DNA of 64,000 nt, taken from Pseudomonadota bacterium. Its GTDB lineage: Bacteria; Myxococcota_A; UBA796; SXON01. Positions 36,661 through 44,408 of the stretch are shown here, piece by piece. The stretch covers positions 87,014 through 151,013 of the forward strand of contig JAUXQH010000142.1 in assembly GCA_030685065.1 (NCBI GenBank). The letters are read 5' to 3'. A program made the translations under genes and the position numbers. Within the stretch, counting starts at the first letter, position 1, and every line of letters starts with the position of its first letter. Below the pieces are notes generated by a model that saw only the letters and a program-made list of their open reading frames with translations, was not told the origin of the DNA and ran no database searches.

Positions 36661-37002
36661 ATGCGCCTCGCCTACTGCGCCCTGCTCGCCGTCGGTTGCG
36701 GCGGACAGCCATCCGACACGGGGGATGGCTGCGACGACCTCCCCGTCGTGAACTGGGCCAGCTTCGGCGAAGGGTTCATGCGCGAGCAGTGCGGCAGCTG
36801 CCACTCTCCGGTCACGGCCAACCGATACGGCGCCCCGGAGGACGTCCACTTCGAAACGGCGGACGAGGTGTGGGCCCAGAAGGACGCAATCCTCGTCAGC
36901 GCCGCCAGCGCCGAGCCGACGATGCCTCCGGGCGGAGGCGCGACCGAGGACGACCGGACGCTGTTGCGCTGGTGGCTCGAGTGTGCGCCCGAGGGGACCT
37001 GA
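36661..37002 (+). CDS. Small cytochrome-c-like lipoprotein
   Basis: The 113-residue product has a lipobox (LAVGC, Cys13) and one CGSCH haem-c site in REQCGSCHSPVTANRYG, with a possible distal methionine in PTMPPGG. This is the compact layout of secreted planctomycete-type cytochrome-c domains. It diverges from the DUF1501 operon over about 76 bp, so it could be the redox partner of that set. A single remaining open frame extends upstream to 36529, but the ATG at 36661 gives the only sensible signal. Confidence 0.75.
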   Translation: MRLAYCALLAVGCGGQPSDTGDGCDDLPVVNWASFGEGFMREQCGSCHSPVTANRYGAPEDVHFETADEVWAQKDAILVSAASAEPTMPPGGGATEDDRTLLRWWLECAPEGT

Positions 37003-37092
37003 GGTGACCCAAGGAGCCCGGTGCCACCCCCGCGTGGCAGGCACGACACCCCGTGACGTGCCCGCGCGCCGCCTGCACGCTACCTCCTCCCG

Positions 37093-38835
37093 GTGTTCCT
37101 CCTGCTCCTCCCGGCCCTGACGCTCGCGGCGCCCCGCGCCGAGAAGCCGGTGGTCGGGAAGCCCGAGGTCGTGAAGTCGGAGGTCGTGAAGCCGGCGGTC
37201 GCGGTGGCGCCCCCCGCGACCGCCGAGGTGGCCGCGGATCCCTGGGAGGTGCTCGTCCAGCAGCGGGGCGCCCTCGCCGCGGCGCTCCTGGCGCGCGGGG
37301 CGGACGCCGACACGCTCGCCGCCGTGGCCGAGGTGTTGGCCGATGCCGACGCGCGGCTGGTGGATCTGCTTCTCCCCGCGAGGCCGGGCGGGGCGCTCCC
37401 GGACGCGCTGGGCGAGGATCGGCGGGTCGACCTGTTCGACGCGGACGTGTGGCTCGAGGGCAGTACGCTCAAGGGCATCGTTCGCGGGCGCGGGGTGGCC
37501 GAGAACGGCGTGTGGATCGATGTCGACCTCGAGGATGGCCCCGCCCCCGACCTCGAGCTCGGCTTCGGCCGCGGCTGGACCCGTGCGAACCCGCTCGACG
37601 GCGGCACGTCCCCGGCTTCCGGGCCGTACCCCCTCGTCGAGCCCGACCGCATCACGTTCTCCCTCGATCTCGCCCACTCCGGGCGCCTCGGCCGCGGGCT
37701 CGCGGGCGCGGCCACCGCGCGCCTCAAGGCTCCGGACGGCGGCACCGAAGACGCCGGTCCCGCCGGCCTCCTCGGACCGCCCCCGGACGAGGCGATCGAT
37801 GTGCTCCTGGCGCTCGTCGGGGGCGCGCCGGTCCGCGACGCCGACCTCGCCGTGGCGCTCGCCGTCACGTTCGGGGCCGTGCGCCCGCTGGTGGCGGACG
37901 CGCTCGTCGCGACCGTCGACGCGGACGCCGTGGCTTGGCTCCGCTACGGCGAGGGCCTGGACGCCTGGCTCGCTTCGGCCGGCGCGGAGTGGCGCTTCGG
38001 TACCCTCGACCCGCTCGGCAAGCTCACGTGGGCGTGGCCCGCCGCGCAGGCGGTCGTGTACGGCGCCGTGCCCCTGGCAGGCGAGCGCTCCCTTCTCGAC
38101 GCCGCGCGCTACCGCTTCGTGGTGCCCGACACCGCCACATTGGCCCGCCTGCGCGTCCGCGCGCCCCTCGCGCCGTCGGCCCTGGAGACCGCGCGAAATG
38201 TGGACCGCGGGGTGAACGCCACGCTTCGCTACCGCGCCTACGGCCCGCTGATGGACACGCTCTGCCGCAATGGCACGCGTACGGACGAGGAGTGCCGGGC
38301 GTGGCAGTTGGATCGTCGCAACGGCGCGGACCTCGGCAAGCTCGGGGACGTGGCCGCGCCGGGCCGTGTCGTAGCGTTGTGGGAGGGGGTGAGCGCCACG
38401 TGGCAGTCGGGTGTGTTCGCGCGGGAGGCGACGTACGTCGGGGATTGTGCCACCGCCACCGCGCTGACCATCGGCACGCTCCAGGCGCTCGGCATCCCCG
38501 CGATCGGCATGGGGTGGTCGGGGGAGGACCTGAACACCCCCACCCACGACGTGCCGCTCTGGTACGACGGCGCCACGTTTCGCGCCACCCAACGTGGGCC
38601 CGGCCCCGCCTGGAACGCCGCGCCGGCCTTCGTCTACGTGACGCTCCCCGCCGTGCACCCCGTCAATGCCTGGACGATCGGGCGCGAGCCCGGCGGCTGG
38701 TCCCGCGGCGGCGCGGTCGCGGGCGGCTGGATCACCTACGGTGCGCTCACCCAGCTCTTGCGAGACGGGCTGGCGGGGACGAGGGTCGGGGGGTGGATCG
38801 ATGTGCAGGCGGCGGGGGGATGGCCGGTGTTTTGA
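37093..38835 (+). CDS. Secreted transglutaminase-like protein
   Basis: From GTG 37093 the product has 580 residues with a signal peptide ending LAA. The C-terminal third has the transglutaminase/papain-like core: YVGDCATATALTIGTLQALGIPA with the nucleophile Cys, then THDVPLWYDG supplying a His/Asp, in the order expected for the family. Most of the protein (about 40-430) is Ala/Leu/Asp-rich and unassigned, with an ADLAVALAVTFG-like helical region. It could be a peptidoglycan or protein cross-linking/cleaving enzyme. No obvious partner gene is present; it precedes the monooxygenase gene by 48 bp. Confidence 0.6.
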   Translation: MFLLLLPALTLAAPRAEKPVVGKPEVVKSEVVKPAVAVAPPATAEVAADPWEVLVQQRGALAAALLARGADADTLAAVAEVLADADARLVDLLLPARPGGALPDALGEDRRVDLFDADVWLEGSTLKGIVRGRGVAENGVWIDVDLEDGPAPDLELGFGRGWTRANPLDGGTSPASGPYPLVEPDRITFSLDLAHSGRLGRGLAGAATARLKAPDGGTEDAGPAGLLGPPPDEAIDVLLALVGGAPVRDADLAVALAVTFGAVRPLVADALVATVDADAVAWLRYGEGLDAWLASAGAEWRFGTLDPLGKLTWAWPAAQAVVYGAVPLAGERSLLDAARYRFVVPDTATLARLRVRAPLAPSALETARNVDRGVNATLRYRAYGPLMDTLCRNGTRTDEECRAWQLDRRNGADLGKLGDVAAPGRVVALWEGVSATWQSGVFAREATYVGDCATATALTIGTLQALGIPAIGMGWSGEDLNTPTHDVPLWYDGATFRATQRGPGPAWNAAPAFVYVTLPAVHPVNAWTIGREPGGWSRGGAVAGGWITYGALTQLLRDGLAGTRVGGWIDVQAAGGWPVF

Positions 38836-38883
38836 GGGCGTCACCGCCGCCGGGATAGAGGGCGGCTCCCCTCGAGGCTGCCC

Positions 38884-41121
38884 GTGAAGATTGTCATCGT
38901 CGGCGGAGGCCCGGCCGGCCTCTACTTCGGCCTGCTGATGAAGCTGCAGGATCCGTCGCACCAGGTGACGATCCTCGAGCGCAACCGCGCGGGGGAGACG
39001 TTCGGTTGGGGCGTCGTGTTCTCCGACCAGACGCTGGGGATCTTCGAGGCGGCGGATCCGGTGTCGCTCGCGACGATCCGGGCGCACTTCGCGTACTGGA
39101 CCGACATCGACATCCACTGGAAGGGGGAGGTCGTGCGGTCGACCGGGCACGGGTTCTGCGGGTTCGCGCGGGTGAAGCTGCTCGAGATCCTCGAGTCGCG
39201 CGCGGTCGAGCTCGGGTGCGACGTGCGCCACGAGGTCGAGGTCGACGACCTGTCCGCCTACGCCGACGCGGACCTGATCCTGGCCGCGGACGGGGTCAAC
39301 AGCCGCATCCGGGCCCAATTCGCGGACCACTTCGAGCCGACGCTCGACATGCGGCGGTGCAAGTTCGCGTGGCTGGGCGCGAACCGGCGGCTCGACGCCT
39401 TCACGTTCTACTTCCAGGAGAACGCAGCGGGGCTGTTCCAGGTGCACGCGTATCCGTTCGACGCGGAGGCGAGCACGTTCATCGTCGAGTGCCGCGAGGA
39501 GGTCTGGAAGAAGGCCGGGCTCGACCAGGCCGACGAGGCCGCCACCATCGCCTACTTCGAGGACCTGTTCGCCACCGAGCTCGGGGGCGCCCGGCTCCTC
39601 GCGAACAAGTCGAGCTGGCGCACGTTCCCGACCATCCGCAACGCGCGCTGGGTGAAGGACAACGTGGTGTTGGTCGGCGATGCGTGCCACACCGCGCACT
39701 TCTCCATCGGCTCCGGCACCAAGCTGGCGATGGAGGATGCCATCGTGCTCGCCGCCACGTTTCGGCGCCTGCCGGGGCGGCCCGTGCCCGAGGTGCTCGC
39801 CGCGTACGTGGCGGAGCGGCGCCCCGAGGTGGAGCGGCTGCAGGCCAGCGCGCAGACGAGCCTGGAGTGGTTCGAAAACAGCGCCCGCTATCGCGATCTC
39901 CCCCCCGTCCCGTTCGCGTTCTCCTTGCTGACGCGGAGCAAGCGCATCACCTGGGACGAGCTCGCCGTGCGCGATCCCGGGCTGGTCGCCCGGGTGGCGG
40001 AAGAGTGGCGGGATGCCCATGACACCACCGTGCCCGTGCCGATCTTCACGCCCTACACGCTGAAGGGGCTCACGCTCCCCAATCGCATCGTGGTCTCCCC
40101 GATGTGTCAGTATTCGGCGGTCGACGGCACGCCCAACGATTGGCACCTGGTACACCTGGGGAGCCGCGCGGTGGGCGGGGCGGGGCTGGTGATCTGCGAG
40201 GCCACCGCCGTGTCGCCGGAGGGGCGCATCACGCCGGGATGCACGGGGATGTACGCGCCGGAGCACGTCCCCGCGTGGCGCCGCATCGTGGACTTCGTGC
40301 ACGCCCACTCGGTGTCGAAGGTCGGCCTGCAGATCGGGCACGCCGGTCGCAAGTCCGCCTGCCAGGTGCCATGGCAGAACCGCGGGGCGCCCCTGGTGGA
40401 GGCGGAGGCTTGGGAGATCATCGCTCCCTCGGCGCTGCCCTACGACGATCGGAGCCAGACGCCCCGCGAGGTGACCGAAGCCGACATGGCGCGGCTGCAC
40501 CGCGACTTCGCCGCATCGACGCGGATGGCGCACGAGGCGGGCTTCGATTGGCTCGAAGTGCACATGGCCCACGGCTACCTGCTCTCGACGTTCATCAGCG
40601 CGCTCACCAATCACCGCGCGGATCGATACGGCGGGAGCCTCGAGCATCGCCTGCGCTTTCCGCTCGAGGTGCTCGACACCGTGCGCGCCGCGTGGCCTGC
40701 GGACAAGCCGCTGTCCGTGCGGATCTCCGCGACCGAGTGGGCGCCGGGCGGCCTCACGGACGCGGATCGTGTCGTAATCGCACAGGCGCTCGCGGCCCAC
40801 GGCGCCGATCTCATCGACTGTTCGGCCGGAGGCGTCGTATCCTGGCAGAAGCCGGTGTATGGCCGGATGTTCCAGCTCCCGCTCGCGGACCAGATCCGGA
40901 ACGAGGCGGGCGTGCCGACCATGACCGTCGGCAACATCCAGAATGCGGACCAGTGCAACACCATCCTCGCCTCCCGCAAGGCCGATTTGTGTGTCATCGC
41001 CCGCGGCCACCTCGCGGATCCGTACCTGACCCAACACGCCGCGGAGCAGTACGGCTACGACGACCAGCCCTGGCCGAACCAGTACCTGGCGGTAAAGCCG
41101 CAGCGGCGGAAGGGGGCGTAG
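38884..41121 (+). CDS. Fused FAD monooxygenase/old yellow enzyme (salicylyl-CoA 5-hydroxylase or 2-aminobenzoyl-CoA monooxygenase/reductase type)
   Basis: The 745-residue fusion (GTG 38884) has an N-terminal class A flavin monooxygenase (about 1-375): GGGPAGLYFG for FAD, DGVNSRIRAQF, and GDACHTAHFSIGSGTKLAMEDA. A linker leads into an old-yellow-enzyme barrel (about 382-745) starting PIFTPYTLKGLTLPNRIVVSPMCQ, with HGAHGYLLSTFIS-like HMAHGYL and FISALTNHRADRYGGS. This exact architecture is known from Azoarcus 2-aminobenzoyl-CoA monooxygenase/reductase and bacterial salicylyl-CoA 5-hydroxylases. It would dearomatise or hydroxylate an aryl-CoA. No aryl-CoA ligase is in the window, so the substrate remains open. 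Confidence 0.88.
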   Translation: MKIVIVGGGPAGLYFGLLMKLQDPSHQVTILERNRAGETFGWGVVFSDQTLGIFEAADPVSLATIRAHFAYWTDIDIHWKGEVVRSTGHGFCGFARVKLLEILESRAVELGCDVRHEVEVDDLSAYADADLILAADGVNSRIRAQFADHFEPTLDMRRCKFAWLGANRRLDAFTFYFQENAAGLFQVHAYPFDAEASTFIVECREEVWKKAGLDQADEAATIAYFEDLFATELGGARLLANKSSWRTFPTIRNARWVKDNVVLVGDACHTAHFSIGSGTKLAMEDAIVLAATFRRLPGRPVPEVLAAYVAERRPEVERLQASAQTSLEWFENSARYRDLPPVPFAFSLLTRSKRITWDELAVRDPGLVARVAEEWRDAHDTTVPVPIFTPYTLKGLTLPNRIVVSPMCQYSAVDGTPNDWHLVHLGSRAVGGAGLVICEATAVSPEGRITPGCTGMYAPEHVPAWRRIVDFVHAHSVSKVGLQIGHAGRKSACQVPWQNRGAPLVEAEAWEIIAPSALPYDDRSQTPREVTEADMARLHRDFAASTRMAHEAGFDWLEVHMAHGYLLSTFISALTNHRADRYGGSLEHRLRFPLEVLDTVRAAWPADKPLSVRISATEWAPGGLTDADRVVIAQALAAHGADLIDCSAGGVVSWQKPVYGRMFQLPLADQIRNEAGVPTMTVGNIQNADQCNTILASRKADLCVIARGHLADPYLTQHAAEQYGYDDQPWPNQYLAVKPQRRKGA

Positions 41122-41125
41122 TCCG

Positions 41126-41512
41126 CTATCGCCCCTCGATCAGCTCCACCTTGTGCCCGTCCGGGTCCTCGACGAAGGCGATCACCGTCCCTCCGTGCTT
41201 CATCGGCCCGGGCGGGCGCGGCACCGGCACCCCCGCCGCCGCGAGCCGCGCGCACACGCCGTGGATGTCGGGCACGCCGATGGCGAGGTGACCCCAGGCG
41301 TCCCCGAGGGTGTAGGGCTCGGCCTGGTCCCAGTTGTGGGTCAGCTCCAGGACCGCGCCGCTGGCCTCGTCCTCGTAGCCGACGAACGCGAGGGTGAAGC
41401 GCCCGCCCGGGTAGTCGGACTTCCGGAGCAACCGCATGCCGAGGTGGCGTGTGTAGAAGTCGAGCGACCGGTCGAGGTCGCGGACGCGGATCATCGTGTG
41501 GAGGAGGCGCAT
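41126..41512 (-). CDS. gloA: Lactoylglutathione lyase (glyoxalase I)
   Basis: The 128-residue protein is a single glyoxalase unit pair with the four nickel/zinc ligands His5, Glu56, His75 and Glu124 in the positions of the E. coli-type enzyme, and motifs IRVRDLDRSLDFYT, LGMRLLRKSDYP and VEDPDGHKVELIE. The lack of the extra loop of human-type enzymes suggests a Ni-dependent form. It converts the methylglyoxal-glutathione hemithioacetal to S-lactoylglutathione. Its end lies 4 bp from the converging monooxygenase gene, and it is followed on its own strand by nothing further. Confidence 0.93.
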   Translation of the reverse strand: MRLLHTMIRVRDLDRSLDFYTRHLGMRLLRKSDYPGGRFTLAFVGYEDEASGAVLELTHNWDQAEPYTLGDAWGHLAIGVPDIHGVCARLAAAGVPVPRPPGPMKHGGTVIAFVEDPDGHKVELIEGR

Positions 41513-41517
41513 CCCCG

Positions 41518-42444
41518 CTACGCGACCCCGATCGCCTTGAGCCGCTCGTGCAGGAACGTGCGGGCGAGCACCGGCGGAGCGTCGCCACGCAGGGGCGTCA
41601 GGACATGGTCGGGGTGCGGGTGGAGGAAGAACGGCATCGACAGGCGCCCGCCGTCACGCCCGCCGGGATTGACCACGCGGTGCGTGGTGGCCGGGAGGCG
41701 GCCGCCGGTCAGGAGCTGCATCATGTCGCCGGTGTCACACACCATCACGTCGGGAGGCACGTGTACGGGGAGCCAGTCGCCCTCGCGGGTGAGGAGCTCG
41801 AGGCCGGGGCGGGTCGACACGGGGAGCACCGTGAGGAGGTTGATGTCCTCGTGCGCCGCCGCGCGGAGGGCGCCGCCGGGGACGCCACCGCCGAGCTCGG
41901 GGTAATTGATGAGCCGCAGCACGCTGTTGCCGTCGGTCACCATCTCGCGGAAGTAGGCCGGCGACTGCCCGAGGTACTCGGCCACGCCGACGAGGAGCTG
42001 GTTGGCGAAGCGCTCCATCTGGGCGAACAACGCGTCGAACAGGGGGCCGAAGGCGGGGACTTCGGCCGGGTGCCTGTTCCGCGGCACGTCCCCGCCGAGG
42101 ACGGCCGGATGGTCGGCGGGGAGGGTGCGCCCGACGTGCCAGAACTCCTTGAGATCCGGCACCACCGTGTCCTTGGCGTGCTCGACGCCGAAGGAGGTGT
42201 AGCCGCGCTGGCGGCCGTCCTCCGGGGTCTCGTAGCCGCGCTTCACGTCGGTGGGGAGCGCGAACACGCGCCGGGCGACGGCATAGGCCTCTTCGAGCGT
42301 GGCTGGCGCGATGCCGTGGCCCGAGACGGCCACGAAGCCGAACCGCTCCAGGCCCTCCCCGAGGGTGCGCACGAAGTCGGCACGAGCGGCCGGATCGGCG
42401 CCCGTGTAGGTGGTCAGGTCGACGACCGGGATGCTGCCTGTCAC
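41518..42444 (-). CDS. 2-oxoglutarate/Fe(II)-dependent oxygenase, isopenicillin N synthase-like
   Basis: GTG 42444 is preceded by GGAGG four bases upstream and gives 308 residues. The iron facial triad is His198-x-Asp200 and His255 (HEDINLLT, ATTHRVVNP), and Arg267-x-Ser269 binds 2-oxoglutarate. The N-terminal FGFVAVSGHGI and the YPELGG block are typical of the IPNS/DAOX superfamily. Substrates of such soluble enzymes range from peptides to hormones and cannot be inferred. It lies 5 bp upstream of gloA on the same strand and diverges from the SDR gene over about 96 bp. Confidence 0.88.
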   Translation of the reverse strand: MTGSIPVVDLTTYTGADPAARADFVRTLGEGLERFGFVAVSGHGIAPATLEEAYAVARRVFALPTDVKRGYETPEDGRQRGYTSFGVEHAKDTVVPDLKEFWHVGRTLPADHPAVLGGDVPRNRHPAEVPAFGPLFDALFAQMERFANQLLVGVAEYLGQSPAYFREMVTDGNSVLRLINYPELGGGVPGGALRAAAHEDINLLTVLPVSTRPGLELLTREGDWLPVHVPPDVMVCDTGDMMQLLTGGRLPATTHRVVNPGGRDGGRLSMPFFLHPHPDHVLTPLRGDAPPVLARTFLHERLKAIGVA

Positions 42445-42540
42445 GGGGCCTCCAGCAAGGCCGCGAGGGCTATCACGCCCAGGACGGATGGGGTCGACGC
42501 GGATACGAGAACGGGCCCCTCTCGCGCAACGTGGAGCCGC

Positions 42541-43455
42541 ATGGCCCTTCCTCGCATCACGTTTCCTCGCGTGGCCCTGCGCCCGACCACCCTCAACAGC
42601 GTGGTCGTGCCCCGGATGGACGGGAAGGTGATCCTCCTCACCGGCGCCACTTCGGGCATCGGTCGGGAGGCGGCCCTGGCGCTCGCACCGTCGGGTGCCG
42701 TGCTCGTGCTCGTCGGGAGGGACCGCGCCAAGACCGATGCGCTCGTCGCTGAGCTGCGGGCGATCAACCCTGCCGTGGAAGGCCTCGTGGCGGACCTGTC
42801 GTCGCAAGCGGAGGTGCGTCGTCTGGCGGCGGAGTTCCTCGCGCGCTTCGATCGGCTGGACGTGCTGGTGAACAACGCCGGGGCGCTGTTCACCACGCGC
42901 GAGGAGACGGTCGACAACATCGAGCGCACCTTCGCCCTCAACCACCTCGCGTACTTCCTGCTAACGACGCTGCTCCTCGAGCGCCTGCGCGCGAGCGCGC
43001 CGAGCCGGGTGGTGAGCGTGTCCTCGAACGCGCACCGTCGCGGCAGGATGCACTGGGATGACCTGGGGCTGCGAGGCTATCCGGGGCAGGGGTGGGGGGC
43101 CTACGGGCAGTCCAAGCTGGCGAACATCCTGTTCACCCGTGAGCTGGCGCGCCGGCTCGAGGGCACGGGCGTGACCGCGAACTGCCTGCACCCGGGGTTC
43201 GTGGACACCGGCTTCGCCCGCAACAACGGCCGGCTCGCGCGGCTGATCATGGCGCTGACACGACCGCTCCAGCGCCGCGCCGACAAGGGCGCGGAGACCG
43301 TCGTGTGGGCCGCGAGCGCGCAGGAGCTCACGACGGCTACGGGGCACTACTTCACGGACTGCGCGCCCCGAAAGACCACCGCGGCCGGGGACTCCGTGGC
43401 GGACGCCCAGCGCCTGTGGGAGGTCAGCGCGCGGATGGTGGCGGGCTCGGCGTGA
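42541..43455 (+). CDS. Short-chain dehydrogenase/reductase (retinol-dehydrogenase-like)
   Basis: From ATG 42541 (GGAG upstream) the protein has 304 residues; an ATG at 42616 would drop a 25-residue N-terminal extension. Cofactor motif TGATSGIG, the VNNAG block, SVSSNAHRRG, and the catalytic YGQSK are all present, and the long C-terminal region with HPGFVDTGFARNNG fits retinol-dehydrogenase/WW-domain-oxidoreductase-like SDRs. It probably reduces or oxidises an alcohol on a lipid-like substrate with NADP(H). It converges with the HAD phosphatase gene, 21 bp apart. Confidence 0.9.
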   Translation: MALPRITFPRVALRPTTLNSVVVPRMDGKVILLTGATSGIGREAALALAPSGAVLVLVGRDRAKTDALVAELRAINPAVEGLVADLSSQAEVRRLAAEFLARFDRLDVLVNNAGALFTTREETVDNIERTFALNHLAYFLLTTLLLERLRASAPSRVVSVSSNAHRRGRMHWDDLGLRGYPGQGWGAYGQSKLANILFTRELARRLEGTGVTANCLHPGFVDTGFARNNGRLARLIMALTRPLQRRADKGAETVVWAASAQELTTATGHYFTDCAPRKTTAAGDSVADAQRLWEVSARMVAGSA

Positions 43456-43476
43456 GAGAACGGCGGACGGCGCCGC

Positions 43477-44346
43477 TCACCGGACGCGCTCGACCAGCCC
43501 CCACAGATCCGCGCTGATCGAGGCCCGAGGGGCCATCGTGACCGCCGTGCGCTCGGCGTCGTGCGTCGCGAGCGGCGCGGCGCGCTCCACGAGGTGTACG
43601 TCGCAGCCGAGCGCGGCGGGGAGCGCGAGGTCGAGCTCCCAGATGTCGCCGCAGAAAACGGTCTTCGCGGGGCCCGCAGCGTCCGCACCCCACACATCGG
43701 CGAGCGCGTCGAAGAAGGCGCCGCGCCGGAGCCAGGTGGGCCGGCGGAGCGCGCCGTCGGAGGCGGGGCTGGGAACGAAGTCGGGGAGCGCGTCGAACGC
43801 CGCGCGGGCCGGCGTTTCCCGGGTGGCCGGGCGGATCGAGAACTTCCGCGCGCCGCCGTACACGCTGAGGGCGCGCCGGATCGGCGTGTCGCGGAGGAGC
43901 TCGTCGAGGCGCCCCTCGATCTTTCCGGTCGACGCGTTGGAGACGACCGCGAGCGTCGCGCCGGTGGCGTGGAGCGCCGCGAGGACGTCGACCACCTCGG
44001 GCCGAAACGGGGCCCGGTGGCGCATGTAGAGGCGGGCGTAGAGCTCGTTGGGGAGGGCGCGGAGATCCTCGCCGCGATCGACCGAGGCGAGCACGCGCGT
44101 CGCGACCGCAGAGGCGAGGATGTACGGGTCGGCGGCGATGGGGCAGGCCTCGTAGCCGTCCAACGTCCACGCGAGCTCGGGCGAGCCGGCCCGCACGGCG
44201 GCGAGGGTACGGTCCCACAGCGCGGCGTGGCCCTCGCCGATCGCGGCGAGGAGCTCCATCCGGTAGTCCGCCAGGAAGGCGGGGGTGATGTGCTCGGGCG
44301 CGGTGAGCGTGCCGTCGAAGTCGAGGAGGATGTAGCGGCGGGTCAT
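43477..44346 (-). CDS. HAD-superfamily hydrolase
   Basis: The 289-residue protein (ATG 44346) starts LLDFDGTLTAPEHITPAF, motif I with nucleophile Asp9 and Asp11. Motif II is VVSNAS, a Lys in GGARKFSIRP may serve motif III, and motif IV is FCGDIWELDLALPA. The cap insert around 60-140 is helical (C1 type). Phosphatase or phosphonatase activity on a small metabolite is expected, but the substrate is unknown. It is 62 bp downstream of the 691-residue gene on the same strand; a GGGAG/CTCCC hairpin lies between them. Confidence 0.82.
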   Translation of the reverse strand: MTRRYILLDFDGTLTAPEHITPAFLADYRMELLAAIGEGHAALWDRTLAAVRAGSPELAWTLDGYEACPIAADPYILASAVATRVLASVDRGEDLRALPNELYARLYMRHRAPFRPEVVDVLAALHATGATLAVVSNASTGKIEGRLDELLRDTPIRRALSVYGGARKFSIRPATRETPARAAFDALPDFVPSPASDGALRRPTWLRRGAFFDALADVWGADAAGPAKTVFCGDIWELDLALPAALGCDVHLVERAAPLATHDAERTAVTMAPRASISADLWGLVERVR

Positions 44347-44408
44347 CGGGGTTTTCCGGCTCTTTCGGGACCGTAGCACGCTCTTGGGAGCATTTCTCCC
44401 GAACGCTC

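Noticed and set aside
36616..41037. Minus-strand open frame of about 1,470 codons
   Set aside because: It runs antisense to the small cytochrome, transglutaminase-like and monooxygenase genes and is a His/Arg/Asp/Gly-rich shadow typical of high-GC coding DNA.
44385..44402. GGGAG-CATTT-CTCCC hairpin as an intrinsic terminator
   Set aside because: The stem is only 5 bp and no T-run follows on either strand.
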